Shown one piece after another: positions 19,331 to 34,182 of a DNA stretch of 64,000 nucleotides. The stretch covers positions 76,218,730 through 76,282,729 of the forward strand of contig NC_092091.1 in NCBI RefSeq assembly GCF_045679555.1, given 5' to 3'. The notes under the pieces are model-generated. The model saw nothing but the letters and a program-made list of their open reading frames with translations, was not told where the DNA came from and did no database searches. Positions within the stretch are counted from its first letter, which is position 1. Each line of letters opens with the position of its first letter. Made by a program: the position numbers and the translations under genes. Source of the DNA: Salvelinus alpinus. Its lineage: Eukaryota > Chordata > Actinopteri > Salmoniformes > Salmonidae.

Positions 19331-19490
19331 AGGGCTGGCCAACCCTGTTCCAGGAGAGCTGTTCCTTCCTGTAGGTTTTCGTTTCAACCCCAGTTGTAAC
19401 TACATTGATTCAGTTTATCAACCAGCTAATTAATAGAATCATGTGTACTACATTAGGGTTGGAGTGAAAACCTACAGGACAGCTAGCCAG
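19331..19490. repeat. Partial MITE; also at 37597-37756
   Basis: It starts CAGGGCTGGCCAACCCTGTT and has AAACCTACAGGA-type inverted internal motifs, as in a common fish non-autonomous DNA element. The matching right end is missing. A CA microsatellite at 19183-19211 (much shorter in the other copy) precedes it. Confidence 0.5.
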
Positions 19491-19499
19491 ACACTTTTA

Positions 19500-21480
19500 G
19501 AGGAATGATTCAGTACATTTTTCAAATGAACTGCCAATATGCCAACATTCCATTCAAACAACGCAGTCAATCCACAGCAATATGCTGGCTGATGACGGGA
19601 CTTAGACAAGTTGTAAATGCAACAAGTACTGATATTGTATCATATAATAGCACTCACAGCTTTCCAAGAAAACTAAATCTGATACATTTATGGTCTGTTT
19701 ACATATATTTGGGAGGCTATTTATTCAGAAAATTGGTATAAACCTGTATTAAATGTATTTATAATTATATTGCAATATTTTAGATTGACTATAATTCCAT
19801 TACACAACCTCTGATATGCCTTACTTTTATTCTCTTGCTGAAGTAAAAGCAGGAAATGCATCACCTACTGTATGCCTCTACTGCCATTAATTTCAATTCG
19901 ACTGGTTTTGGATTTCTCCCTGACCAAGATGGCTGCCATTTGGCCCCAGTATGGAACTTTTCAGTATTATGACAGAGCCCATCTAGTAATTTCATAGGAT
20001 ATCTATATATACAGTCAAGTAGAAATCTTAGGTCCCATTCCACAGCTAAGGCGAGGCAACGCAACAACCAATGGTTGCGTGCCACGCCATCGAATGTGTC
20101 ATCGACTGACAAATTGCTGTAACATACCGTATGATGTGGTTAGCTGATACGTCAAATACCTTTCCAGGCGTTTTAAGATCTGTCAAGCGTCAGCAGCATC
20201 TAAGCTCTGGAACGCGTACATTTATGTTTTCCAAGAGATATACATTACACTGCACATTTCTCATCACAACTAAAAACATATCAACAATGTTATATTTACC
20301 AGTAGTAGTAAAATAAGCCTACCTTTAACTTAATACTGTGGACACAAACCACACAATCAGCATTGTCCAGGAGTGGTCTGTTTGCAGGACCAGAGGTAGT
20401 AGTCTCTTTAAATGCCTGTTTATGTGTTTAGTGAGTCCAAAATGGTGCCCTCTCACCTATATAGTGCACTACTTTTGACCAGAGCCCTATGGGTACTGGT
20501 CAGTGAAATAGCACCCTATCCCTACTTTTGACCAGAAAAGTAGAATACCAGCATACCACTACACCAGGGAAGAAAATATACCCGACACAGTACTGAATCA
20601 AATAAATGACACAAATCAGACACAAAATGACGCTTGACGGCTTTAATTTGGACTTAAAAACCACAAACAAATCCTAGGCCTGTATCTAGTTTAATCCAAA
20701 ACTATTTCTTGAGTCACCCCATTTACTTATAAAATAAAACTATTGTATCCATCCCTTGTATGTTATACTTCCAATGGGAACAGTGCACAGCTATGATTTT
20801 GATTTCACAATGCAACCATGCTGTATGTTCTCATACAAATCTTTGTTCATAAAGATGTTTTTATTTCTTATCCACTTAGTTCATACAAAAACAATCTCCA
20901 TTCACAGGCAATATTGACCTTATATATATTGACCAGCAGCCATTGTTCATTGACCAAGGTATTTTGTTTATGTTACATTTTATAGGGTGTACATATTCGA
21001 TTACATGTTGTATAGGCCTACATTTGATTTGGGACACTCAGAAGAACATGGATAGAGCATTGTCATGTGCTCAGATTTTAAAAGACAAGCGTTAATTAGC
21101 TACCACACTAGCCATCTATGGTAGAACATTCATCTGAGAACTAGGTCTAGAGAAACTTCAATTCACTTATAGAAATGTAAATCACTATACATTATTATAA
21201 AAACTGTAGACAACACCATGGGGGAAAACACAGCTTATCTATCCTACATCATGTTAAACTTCATATCAACAGTATTGATATAAAGGAATAACAAACTATA
21301 TACTATTTATGCAATAACATGGGTCAAATTAACAACCAACACCCCTGGCGCACACTCCTCCCCACACCCACCCACACACACTCCTCCCCACACCCACACA
21401 CTCCTCCCCACACCCACACTCCTTCCCACCCATACACTCCACCCCACCCCAGACACACACACACACACTCCTCCCCACCC
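19500..21480. other. Between lectin and ZNF-A: non-coding with small repeats; also at 37766-39736
   Basis: No gene is supported; open frames at 19505-19741, 19861-20112 and 20131-20316 lack domains. At 20448-20545 the motif TATATAGTGCACTACTTTTG is part of a common salmonid MITE, also present as a palindrome at 63812-63925. A (CCCCACACAC)n-like simple repeat at 21355-21480 abuts the stop of ZNF-A. Confidence 0.5.
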
Positions 21481-21483
21481 ACA

Positions 21484-23541
21484 TCATATATCGTTCTCCA
21501 TGTGAATCCTCTGGTGCCTCTTAAGGTTGCACTTCTGTGTGAAGCGTTTGCTGCAGTCCGAGCAGCTGTAGGGTCTCTCCCCAGTGTGAACGCGCCGGTG
21601 GGCCTTCAGGTTGCTTAACTTAGTGAAGCTCCGGCCACACAGGGCGCAGATGAACGGCCTCTCCCCCGTGTGGGTCTGCTGGTGGGCCTTAAGGCTACTG
21701 GGATGGGGGAAGACCTTACCACACACTGGGCAGCGGAGGGCCAGCCTCCCAGGGTGGTGATGCTGGTGGTTCCCTTGTTGTTGGGTTGGGGTTTGGGAGG
21801 AGGTGAGCCCTCCCTGGGCGGTCCCCCTGTTGTACATCGGGTACCCGCCCCGCTTGGCAGCATCCCTGTATACTCTCATGCGCGGCAGGGTTTGAGCGCT
21901 GGGCTTATATTTGGAAAGAATCCTGTAGTTTAGAGAGCTGAAGACATGACAGCCTGATGAGGAGGAGGAGACGGAGGCCCCCGCTGTGCTGGGATTGGTT
22001 GGGGAAGCGAAATCTCTAGCTGGCTGCTTCGCCTCTGCCGATTCAGAGGACGACAGAGGCTCTCTTACCAGTCGTAGGTTCGACTGAGCTTGTCTGTGAA
22101 CGTCAGTATCCGTGTCTAAAATTCTACGGCCTATCCACACCGGTGAGGCTCTACTCCTCGTTCTGTCACCATCATTGCTGGGTCCCCTGCTCTGGTTCTG
22201 AGATGGCCCTGCTAGTCTGGGTGTCTGGGTGACCTGTTGGGCCTCTGGGTCCACAGAGGGAAACCCAATAGAGTCTCCTGTAATCTGAACGAGTGTGTGT
22301 GAGTCTAGCTGCTCCTCTGTGTAGGTGTGAGCTGCAGACGGCTGTATGGCCACCTTGATTCTCCACGGCTCCATGTCCTCCTCCCCTTCCTCCTCCCCTT
22401 CCTCCTCCTTAACACTGCCTACCAGCGAAGGACTGGGAGCTGGAGGAGTTGGTTTATCTGCTACCTGTGACGACTCCACTGTTTCCTGTCCACAGCTTCT
22501 CCACCTGACCTCTGGCTCCTCCTCCAGCTTCAGGTCACACCCGCTCAGCTGAAGCACACCTGGGGAGACAGGTGACAACCAGTGAGACTGCAGGGCCATG
22601 TTCGGTAAGAACACTTTGTAGAACGTTGCAGATAGAAATGCCTAAATGACTCGAACTATCGTGATTCCTTATTCTATATACCAGAGGTATGCTTGTTCTA
22701 CATCATATATTTCTATCTGAACGCTGGCCAACATTGTGTGCTGCTGAACCAGGCCCAGGAGAGACATTCAACTAGTGTGCCGGTGTATTCATAAGTGGTA
22801 CAACGTAGAAAAAACGATGTTGTAGTTCATGGCATGTCTCTCTGCTGCCCTACTAAAAAAAGAATGAACTACAACTTCAGTTTGAAAACAGAATGGAACT
22901 CAAGAACTTTTACCTCATGTTACAGAGCGTTTGGAGTGAACGGACGGTGCAAAACGTTTTGCTACGGTGTGCAACTCATGAAAGCACTACTAATGAGACA
23001 ACAGCATAACATACACCCCCTGAACTCAAAGTATAATGTCTCAAAAGGTATAGGCTAATTGGTTATATTGTGGTTGAGGGAACCAACCTTAGGCTGGGGA
23101 AGAACAGTGGTAGATGAGCATAGCTATTTATAAACTGTCATAGGGAGAAGCAACCCATTTTGGAAACAGTTGCAATACATTCACCATTTAACCCTTGGTT
23201 ATACCTAAAAGTATTTTGTGACTCAAAGGAAGCCCCCACTTACTGTCCTGTACTCCTGGTGGTATGTCGTCTGTTTCCTCATTGTAGACATCTGTCCTGC
23301 CACAGTCTCCACACCTGGCCCTCTGACTGACATCCTTCAGCTGACTCTCTGCCCGCTGCAGCAGGGTCCGCAGAGACTCCACTTCCAGGTGGCTCCGTGT
23401 CACTTCCTGTTGACCACGTCTTACCTCCTCCAGGAAGCCGTCCTCCACCAGTCTGGTGATCTCATACATGGCTGACTTTAGGACCGTCTCCATGACTCCC
23501 GAGAGCTGGGTCTGGAAGGTGAGGACGAGGTTCTCCGACAT
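21484..23541 (-). CDS. C2H2 zinc-finger protein with three C-terminal fingers (ZNF-A), copy 1
   Basis: Two coding exons on the minus strand: 23541-23244 and 22559-21484, with donor ACA|GTAAGT and acceptor CCCCAG; phases agree and give 457 residues. An in-frame upstream ATG at 23565 is possible. Exon 1 encodes the N-terminal domain shared with ZNF-B and ZNF-C (MSENLVLTFQTQLSGVMETV, then EITRLVEDGFLEEV), a charged helical stretch and a CGDCGR pair of cysteines. Exon 2 has an acidic, Ser/Pro-rich linker (EEEGEEEGEED) and three regular fingers at about residues 374-457: CPVCGKVF, CALCGRSF, CSDCSKRF, with TGERPF/TGERPY linkers. Presumably a nuclear DNA-binding regulator; targets are not deducible. 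The exons found at B and C between the N-terminal exon and the finger exon are absent here. Confidence 0.9.
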
Positions 23542-23565
23542 ACTGCTTGTGTGTGTCTTTTTCAC

Positions 23566-23790
23566 AGATCAATTCACAGTGGGATCTGTCCCAAACATCT
23601 GTGTTTTTCAGGACTGTGTGTGTGTGTGATCCTAAAGTGAATCTCTTCAGATAGCCCTATTATTCATAATAAGTGGGTAGAAATATGCCATGTCTATCAC
23701 GTATCTGTTTCTCTAACCAATAAGAGTGACAGCTCCTCCAGCTAGCTAGCAACCAAGTGGCGAAGACCGTCCAGCGCAGAAGCGTGCAAC
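23566..23790 (-). promoter_or_regulatory. Proximal upstream region of ZNF-A, conserved with ZNF-C; also at 41828-42050
   Basis: Read on the minus strand, this stretch aligns with 56760-57000 upstream of ZNF-C: both contain GAGGAGCTGTCACT, ATGGCATATTTCTACCCACTT, AATAGGGCTATCTGAAGAGA and TTCACTTTAGGATCACACAC. No TATA box is obvious. Shared sequence up to the ATG implies duplication with the promoter, or retained function. Confidence 0.6.
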
Positions 23791-23799
23791 ATAGGTTCA

Positions 23800-24650
23800 A
23801 TAAAACGGTCACATCGCAAAATTCGACTAGGTAACAAACAAGGTATCAGACAAAAATGGGGTCGTATCAGGCTTGCTAAAAAAAAAAAGCTAGCCAGCTA
23901 ACATGATACCGATACTAGCCTTGTTACCAGTCAATAATTAGATATTTTGCAACATACAGTACTATTGATTACAAACGTTATTACCAAAAGGCTGTCATCA
24001 CCTCATGAGCATGGGGTAGTTGTCTCCAGATTTTTGTTTAAATTGAAGAAATCGAAGAAAAAAAACATGCTAATCGACGATGGATTCCGGAAATTCGATT
24101 GTTTTCAATCGCACGTCACCCTTCTGCTGTACGGTGGCCCTGCGTGATCAATGTCCGCATGGTAAGGGAACGTTTTATGAAACGCGTTAATAGAACAAGT
24201 GAAACATTTCGTTTGCGCCAAATTATACATATTTGTGGGGTAGAGAATTACTTCGATAATTACTTCACTTCGTCTATGGTGAAAATATAGTTGTAAGCTC
24301 TACAAATAGTTAAAAACATATTTACCAATGGAATTAAAGGGATTATCTGGTACTTTTGTACACTTTAGCAAGAAGTTCTGAAAGTAGCCCTCACGAGCCA
24401 AAAGTGGATCCGATAATTGCGTACTACATCACATATGTGCAGACATGTCACCATGTCATTGATCTCTCGCTTTGCTATGTGTTCATTTTGCTAGCTGTCA
24501 CTCAAATGGCAGGGGGACTGAAGCTCATTGGCTAAACTCGAAATGCTATATGGCTTATGCATGTGTTGAAAATGTTAGGGAAAAGGGACCAGCACAGCTT
24601 CCAGAAAAACAGTCACTTTCAAACTAGGGATTTCGTGGCTAATTGAGGTT
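23800..24650. other. Upstream of ZNF-A to contig end, nothing recognised; also at 42060-42913
   Basis: No exon, RNA gene or transposon end is supported. The copy-1 sequence stops abruptly at the gap. Confidence 0.5.
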
Positions 24651-24750
24651 NNNNNNNNNNNNNNNNNNNNNNNNNNNNNNNNNNNNNNNNNNNNNNNNNN
24701 NNNNNNNNNNNNNNNNNNNNNNNNNNNNNNNNNNNNNNNNNNNNNNNNNN
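24651..24750. other. Assembly gap of 100 N
   Basis: Exactly 100 unknown bases, a customary placeholder for a gap of unknown size. Both edges coincide with the ends of the duplicated block. Confidence 0.99.
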
Positions 24751-24833
24751 ACACAGCAGCCAGGAAGTGGACTAGTGAAAGTCTAAGTGATAGTGGTTTC
24801 CAGAACAGAGAGAGAAATACACATATCAAATAA

Positions 24834-25166
24834 AAAATCAAATTTTATTTGTCACACACTTTGTAAACAACAGGTGTAGACTAACAGTGAAATGCTTCCT
24901 TAGTGGCCCTTCCAAACAATGCAGAGAGAAAAATAGAGAAATAATAGAAAAGCAATACTACGAGGAATAAATACACAATGAGTTGGGGGGTATGAGGTAA
25001 TTGAGGTAGATATGTACATATAGGTAGGGATAAAGTGACTAGGCAACAGGATAGATCATAAACAGTAACAGCAGCATATGTAGCAGCATAAGTCAAAAGA
25101 GTTCAAAAGGTTCAATGCAGAGAGTAGGACAGGATAGGGTATTACAATGTGTTATATAGCAGTAAG
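24834..25166 (-). mobile_element. L2-like LINE 3' fragment, copy 2
   Basis: Same sequence as the right-hand LINE block at 6518-6850, including the tail in reverse. Only the part right of the contig edge is present. Confidence 0.65.
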
Positions 25167-27106
25167 GCTATAGCAACGCAGTGCTACGGTAGCAAAAAGC
25201 AGGAATGTAGAAAATGGAAGGTAATGGCGTAAACATGTAGCACTAAGTAATTAGCAAAGGCCTAATAGGATAAGCATAGCACAGGTTGTAAACACACTAT
25301 GTACAGAGGGCTAGGCTAACCTAACACACAAACACAGTGGCCATCTTTAAGGCCTTTGCAAACTGCCTGGCTGAAGCACACAGGACTGGATAAATGGACT
25401 ATTTAACATGATATACTACACCAGGATGTAACAAAGAGACATACACATCGCAGGTGGACATAGACATGTAGTTACATAGTACTACACACTGGGCATAAGT
25501 TATATCAGAAGATCCCTGACTCGGCAAAGTCCACAGTAAGGTTGAGCAAGGTTCATGAGGGAGAGGTCACCGGTGACGACCTCTCTGTTGGTGCAGCCAG
25601 GAGGTTTGTCAACTTGCTGTTGACTCCTGGTGCTGCAGTGAGAGCCTGAGGAGCTTGCCCTCTCAGAAGGGCCTTCAGGCGTCCACCCTCCTAGCAACCA
25701 CCCCTAGCAACCAAACAGAGTGGTCAGGTGTAGAGGTGTGAACAGACAGTATTTAACCTGGGATAACCTCTGCTGGGGCTAGAGAGTCTCAAAGTGTGTG
25801 CCTCTAACTCCCAAGGTCAGAGAAAGGGTTTGAAAGAGAGTTTTGTACAATCTGTGCCCACATACCGTCTCCTGGCCTGTCCACAAACTGGAACAATTAT
25901 AGTCTAGACAGAGGTGCTGTCTGTCTAGCACCACAGAGTTAAACTGCCCAGAGGCGCTGTCCATTCAGCAGTGCTGAATCCTGGCCTCGGCCTAAGCTAC
26001 AAAATATATGGAGACTGTTTAGTACCAAAAATAAGGGGTTAAATACATGTAAAAAAAAATATATATATATATATAAATATTAATAATAATGTGTCCTGAT
26101 CTTTCTTATCTCTCAGATATATAGCCCTACAATGGAGGTGTCATAACCAATTAAACCTAGCGGTCAAACAGGGAAATGGTTCCAATCGTTTTTCCACCAT
26201 AAATGGTTCCCATTGGGGATTTTAGAAACACTAAAAGGACCGTGTTTTGTGTAGGCTTACCCTGGGGTGATGTTTTGATAACCATGTAAATCTCTCTCGG
26301 ACAAGGTGACTTTTATCAATATATACGGCTGTATTTACTCTCAGATTCAAAAATGCGTACCTATCGCTCCACAAAAGCAGAGTAGGGGAAACATCTACTT
26401 GTCTCAGGTCTCAGAGTGAGTGATGTCACAGATTGAAACGTTTCTAGAATAGTGCATTTTGAGGCCATATGGCATAGAGTCTTACAAGCACTGGAGATAG
26501 ATGCGGTAGGAACATGTGGGTCAGCGCACGTGTGGAGTAGTTGATGTTTCTGTGCATCTGTCTGTTGTATTTTGTCTGCATATGTTTACATTCTTTGAAA
26601 AATGTAATAAAATCTTTGAAAATTCAAAACGCTTCTAGCATGCACCGCTAACTAGCTAACCATTTTACACCGGTTACATATGTTTGTTTCCGCGCAAGGT
26701 GCATTGGAAGAATTGTAAATCCAATGTAAAAGGCTATGGAGTTTGCATTGCGAATTATTTGGATGTGATGTGTCCATATATTGTTTATTCTATGCCACCT
26801 ATCGGTTGTAACTGTTGATCGCTACATCAGTCTATGGCTGAGCTGAGTTGAGCTGTGTCATTTTGTCGGATGACAAGAAATAAACGGCCATCGGAGGTTA
26901 TCACTTGTGTATCTTGGCTACATTGGTATTTAGGCCTACATTTGGCAAACCTTTTTTGTCAATTTCGGTTAATAGCCTTAGCCTATGTCATTCGGGTAGC
27001 GCTAGCTGGCCTGACCACGTGATATAACTAGCCACCTAAATCTGATTACCAGAGGTAGCTAATTTGTAGTACCACTGAAGCTAGTGCTTGCTAGCTAACT
27101 ACCACA

Positions 27107-29172
27107 GACAGAGTGGCTTGCAAAAGTATTCACCCCCCTTGGCATTTTTCCTATTTTGTTGCCTTACAACCTGGAATTAAAATGTATTTTTGGGGGGTTT
27201 GTATCATTTGATTTACACAACATGCCTACCACTTTGAAGATGCAAAATATTTTTTATTGTGAAACAAACAAGAAATAAGACAAAAAAAAATGAAAACTTG
27301 AGCGTGCATAACTATTCACCCCCCCAAGACAATACTTTGTAGAGCCACCTATTGCAGCAATTACAGCTGCAAGTCTCTTGGTGTATGTCTCTATAAGCGT
27401 GGCACATCTAGCCACTAGGATTTTTGCCCATTCTTCAATGCAAAACTGCTCCAGCTCCTTCAAGTTGGATGGGTTCCACTGGTGTACAGCAATCTTTAAG
27501 TCATACCACAGAAACTCAATTGGATTGAGGTCTGGGCTTTGACTAGGCCATTCCAAGACATTTAAATGTTTCCCCTTAAACCACTCGAGTGTTGCTTTAG
27601 CAGTATAATTAGGGTCATTGTCCTGCTGGAAGGTGAACCTCTGTCCCAATCTCAAATCTCTAGGAGACTGAAACAGGTTTCCGTCAAAAATGTCCCTGTA
27701 TTTAACGCCATCCATCATTCCTTCAAATTCTGACCAGTTTCCCAGTCCCTGCCGATGAAAAACATCCTCACAGCATGATGCTGCCACCACCACCATGCTT
27801 CACTGTGGGGATGGTGTTATCGGGTTGATGAGAGGTGTTGGGTTTGCACCAGACATAGCATTTTCCTTGATAGCCAAAAAGCTAAATTTTAGTCTCAAAG
27901 GACCAGAGTACCTTCTTCCATATGTTTGGGAAGTCTCCCACATGCCTTTTGGCGAACACCAAACTTGTGCTTATTTTTTTCATAAGCAATATATTTTTTT
28001 CTGGTCACTGTTCCATAAAGCCCAGCTCTGTGGAGTGTACGGCTTAAAGTGGTCCTATGGACAGATACTCCAATCTCCGCTGTGCAGCTTTGCAGCTCCA
28101 GGGTTATCTTTGGTCTCTTTGTTGCCTCTCTGATTAATGCCCTCCTTGCCTGCTCCATGCGTTTTGGTGTGCGGCCCTCTCTTAGCAGGTGTGTTGTGGT
28201 GCCATATTCTTTCCATTTTTTAATAATGAATTTAATGGTGCTTCGTGGAATGTTCAAAGTTTCTGATATTTTTTTTATAACCCAACCCTGAACTGTACTT
28301 CTCCACAACTTTGTCCCTGACCTGTTTGGAGAGCTCCTTGGTCTTCATGGTACCGCTTGCTTGGTGGTGCCCCTTGCTTAGTGGTGTGGCAGACTCTGGG
28401 GCCTTTCAGAACAGGTGTATACATACTGAGACTATGTGACAGATCATGTGACACTTAGATTGTGTAATGAATAGTCAGGGAGAAAAAGGTGTAGATTCAC
28501 ACGCAGAGCACGGCAGGTGTTTATTTCGCCTTCGCAGAAGGCAGGAATCATGGTCACAGGCAGGTAATGGTCATACACAGGTAGGGAAACAGGCAGGTGA
28601 ATCAAAACTAGGACTGAAGGCTATAACTGGTTCTCACAAACGGGCTAGGATTAGGCATAGTAGAATCAAAACGAACAATACCTCACAAAAGCACAAACAG
28701 AATGAACTGAACTAAATTAGGAGCTGATGAGACCAGGTGAGTAACTAACACAAGTGAAATCAATGAACAAAAATGAAAGACAGGGCTACGTTCAAGAACA
28801 CAAAGAAACAGGGCCGCGTTCAAGAACACAACAAAACATAACACAAGGTTGACTAAGAAAATAAATACAAAACCTTACAGATTGCACACAGGTAGACTTT
28901 TTAAAAACGAATTATGTGACTTCTGATGGTAATTGGTTGCACCAGATCTTATTTAGGGGCTTCATAGCAAAGGGGGTGAATACATATGCACGCACCACTT
29001 TTCCATTTTTATTTTATTTTTTAACCAAAAAAAATGTCACTTCACCAATTTGGACTATTTTGTGTATGTCCATTACATGAAATAAAAATAAAAATGTAAT
29101 TTAAATTACAGGTTGTAATGCAACAAAATAGGAAAATGCCAATGGGGATGATTACTTTTTCAAGGCACTGTA
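27107..29172 (-). mobile_element. Tc1-A transposon, copy 2
   Basis: Counterpart of 8791-10855 with the same broken transposase (27254-27796 and 27895-28308) and the same nested insertion. Confidence 0.9.
28463..28879. mobile_element. LTR-like insertion in Tc1-A, copy 2
   Basis: Same 417-bp element, same site and same GATTG flanks as at 10146-10562. Sharing a unique insertion shows that the two blocks descend from one locus. Confidence 0.6.
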
Positions 29173-29346
29173 TTGTAGTTAACATTACCCCTTGCTAGTT
29201 GACAAGTTATCATAGTTTACATTTTTGGTTTAGCTTATGTTGATTGTCTAGCTAGTTAACATTAACCACCTCAAAATGATCTAGCCTGCTCAGAGCCACG
29301 TAGCTAGCAAGTAATTTCCTTATAGCATCATAAAGCAATGACAGCC

Positions 29347-31096
<1,750 letters not shown>

Positions 31097-34000
31097 TAGA
31101 TAGATAGATAGAAGTATTGATGCTCTTCTGAATTATGGTCATTCATGTCAGATAATACACATTATTTATTCTGTCTCCAGAATCAAATGCAAAGATAAAT
31201 GGCTATATCTTCTTCTTCTATTATTATTATTACTTTTATTTGGTATTCCAGTTTTAATAGCCTTAACAGCACTGTGTGTCAATTTACACTGTATAGCAGA
31301 GTCGTTAATGTGATTTAAAAAATATATATTTCTATGATTCTAGCTAGATAACGAGGCATCTGAATTTACACCTCAGTGCAGTCCAGACTGTCATTTCTTA
31401 CTAGTACAGGACAGTCCTCTTGGCTTTACAATCATTCATGCTTATCAAGAATATATGAATTAAACCGTATTGCTGTATTATATTGTGATTCACCGTAGCA
31501 CCATTATGTATTGTGATTTACTGCTATGTATGCATTGAATTATTCTACACGTTCTCTGTCCTTGTGTGGTAATTGCACATGGCAGGTTGGTTGTAACCAG
31601 CAGTGCAACCTTGTAGCCTTGTCCATCTTCTTAAAGCAGGAAAAGAGAGAGCAGTAAAAGGATATCATCTTCTGCCACATCAACTGTATCAACCTACCAT
31701 ATTATTTCACACTAGGGTTTATTACTAAAAGCTACACATTTAAAAGGATTAAAAAGATACATGTTTTCTATGGATTAAAGGAGAGCAATGAGACCTGAGA
31801 GGTCTACACGGTGAGGGTATGATCTTTGACCCTCTGTAACTTTATCATTCATCATTAGTTCATTACCCGGATTATCCATAACCATGGTAGCACCCACATG
31901 AATGTAGAAGTGTTTAGAAACATGTTTTATTCTTATTTGCAATAAAAGTGACTCCAAAATGACACAATACATTATTTACCATTCATTTCTATTAGGCACA
32001 AAATAATCTAAAAGACAGCCTAAACGAACTGCATATGCATCCAACAAGTTTGTAGAGTCACAAGCTTGATGTGGTCATTTCATGCTAAGAATATGGGACC
32101 AAATACTATAAAGTAGTCAAAAATACTTTGGAATACTTTATTGAATAGAATCTTTAGGGGTGTCAATCATTTTGACCCTTACCTTTTTGAGAAAAATAAA
32201 CATGACCTGTTAAACAAAATATCTTTCTCTGAGCAATTGTATTAGTATGAAATAATATAATTGTGCAATTTTTTTGAGCATACAATATAGCTCAGTATTT
32301 GTATTATTTATTTTACACTGTCGTTATTGCTCATCTTTATCAAGGCTGTCAGTAATTTTGGACCCCCACTGTAGTAACAGACAGAAGAGATGGTAGACCT
32401 GTCGACTATTTTGAAGGAGGTTTGTGCAGGAAATAAGGTTCAAGTTGACAAGATTGGCAGTGATATCACTCAAGTATATTCTTCTTACTTGCTACAGATA
32501 TTTTCATGCTTCGATTTAGTGCAAAGATTCTCAACAGTACCGAACCATCATTACATTTAGCACACTGGATCAGGAGTTTACTGTATCACCAATCAAGTTA
32601 CTTTATTATCTTTGACAGTCAGTCTTTGTTGTCAGGTTACATACAGTATGAACACAATATCAAATGCTCATATTTGGCTGTTGATCTCCTACATGGTTCC
32701 CAAAAGATAATCAAGGATCTTTTCAGTGGTTCAACCAGCTGTCACTCAAAAACTCCTCGACCAATCAGATTCATTAAGAAAGACGAGAGCCCCGGTGGTG
32801 TCTTTCGCCATTGCATCCTCACTGGTTAAGCCTACCCAACCCTCAATATCCACTTGGAGCAAGCGTGAAGTGTAAAATCTATTGTCTGGACATTATAATG
32901 ACCCATGTTTGTAGTCCTGCACCTCCTGAACATGTTGATGTACAGAGTAAACAAATCTGCAGGAAGCTGAAAGGAAAGGGGGAGTGTAACAGGGTGAAGA
33001 TAGCCCTGTGTTGCTATTGCATTGAATATGCTCCTGGATAGATTCCCTTTGTCTGGTTACTTTCAGGTTAACGAAGTGATTAAGCAGACTTGTTCCCCTT
33101 TCTATAAAAGAAGAGCACGTGTTGTGCTCTGGACACAAGCTGGATCAGGGAGAGGCTGCTGCTGGACCCCAAGCTGACAACTGGAACGGTTGAGTTTTTA
33201 CTGAATTGTTGGATGAGCATTTTGATAAACTAAGAGTAAAGTAAAGACTATTGTTGTTTGTTTCCTTGTTGTGACAGCTTGGAGGCCAACAAAGTAGAAG
33301 CACAAGCGGTTATTGAATTGTTTAGCTGTATTATGATCTGTGCATTTGAAGGGGAAGGCTAATATTTGACCATTGAGCTTTACTTTCTGTAGTTATGTTG
33401 TATTTGCCTGTGGGCCTGGTTCACTGTTTGCTGTGTTCAACTAAACTAACTGAGTGATGTGTGATATCTCTCCACTGAATCTATCCATTGTGTACCTAAC
33501 CTAAATAACAACCTGCAACTAGGTGCATTAAAGGGATAGTTCACTCAAATTGCTAAATAACATACAGGTTTCCTTACCCTGTAAGCAGTCTATGGACAAG
33601 GTATGACAGCCATCCATGTTTTGGTTCATTATCCCTGGCACTGTTTCCAAATGCTAATGTTTGACCATGACTTGAATGAGATTTGTGCCACAAATGCAAA
33701 AACGTTAGCAACTGGTTAGCGACTGGAAACCAAAGCATAGATTGCTGTCATACCGTGTCATAGACTGCTTACAGGGTAAGGAAACCAATGTGTAGTTTAG
33801 TCATTTGGGTGAAGAATCCCTTTAAGTAAGCTCCTGGATTTTGGAGTTTGTATACAGCCTTTCATGCTTATCCACATGAGTCGATGCAACTTGTGATAAC
33901 TATTTTAAAGTCTTGTAATAAACGTGTAATATGTTTAATTCCGTGTCTGATCTGTTTCCACGACCATGTATCCACTTGACGTCTTCATTGACTCTGTCCT

Positions 34001-34182
34001 GTCCAACAAGAATCTGTTTGTTAAAGGAGTTCTGGAAACGCCCTGCATCTGCTTGCGGCTGTTACGTAGGACATTAATATGTCAACAGCTAGCCTTTCTT
34101 ATCCATTTTCCCTCTATGGATCTTCCTGGTGTGATAGTTCCCTGTCCATCGTCACAAATAGCTTACAGAGACAGTGGTAACC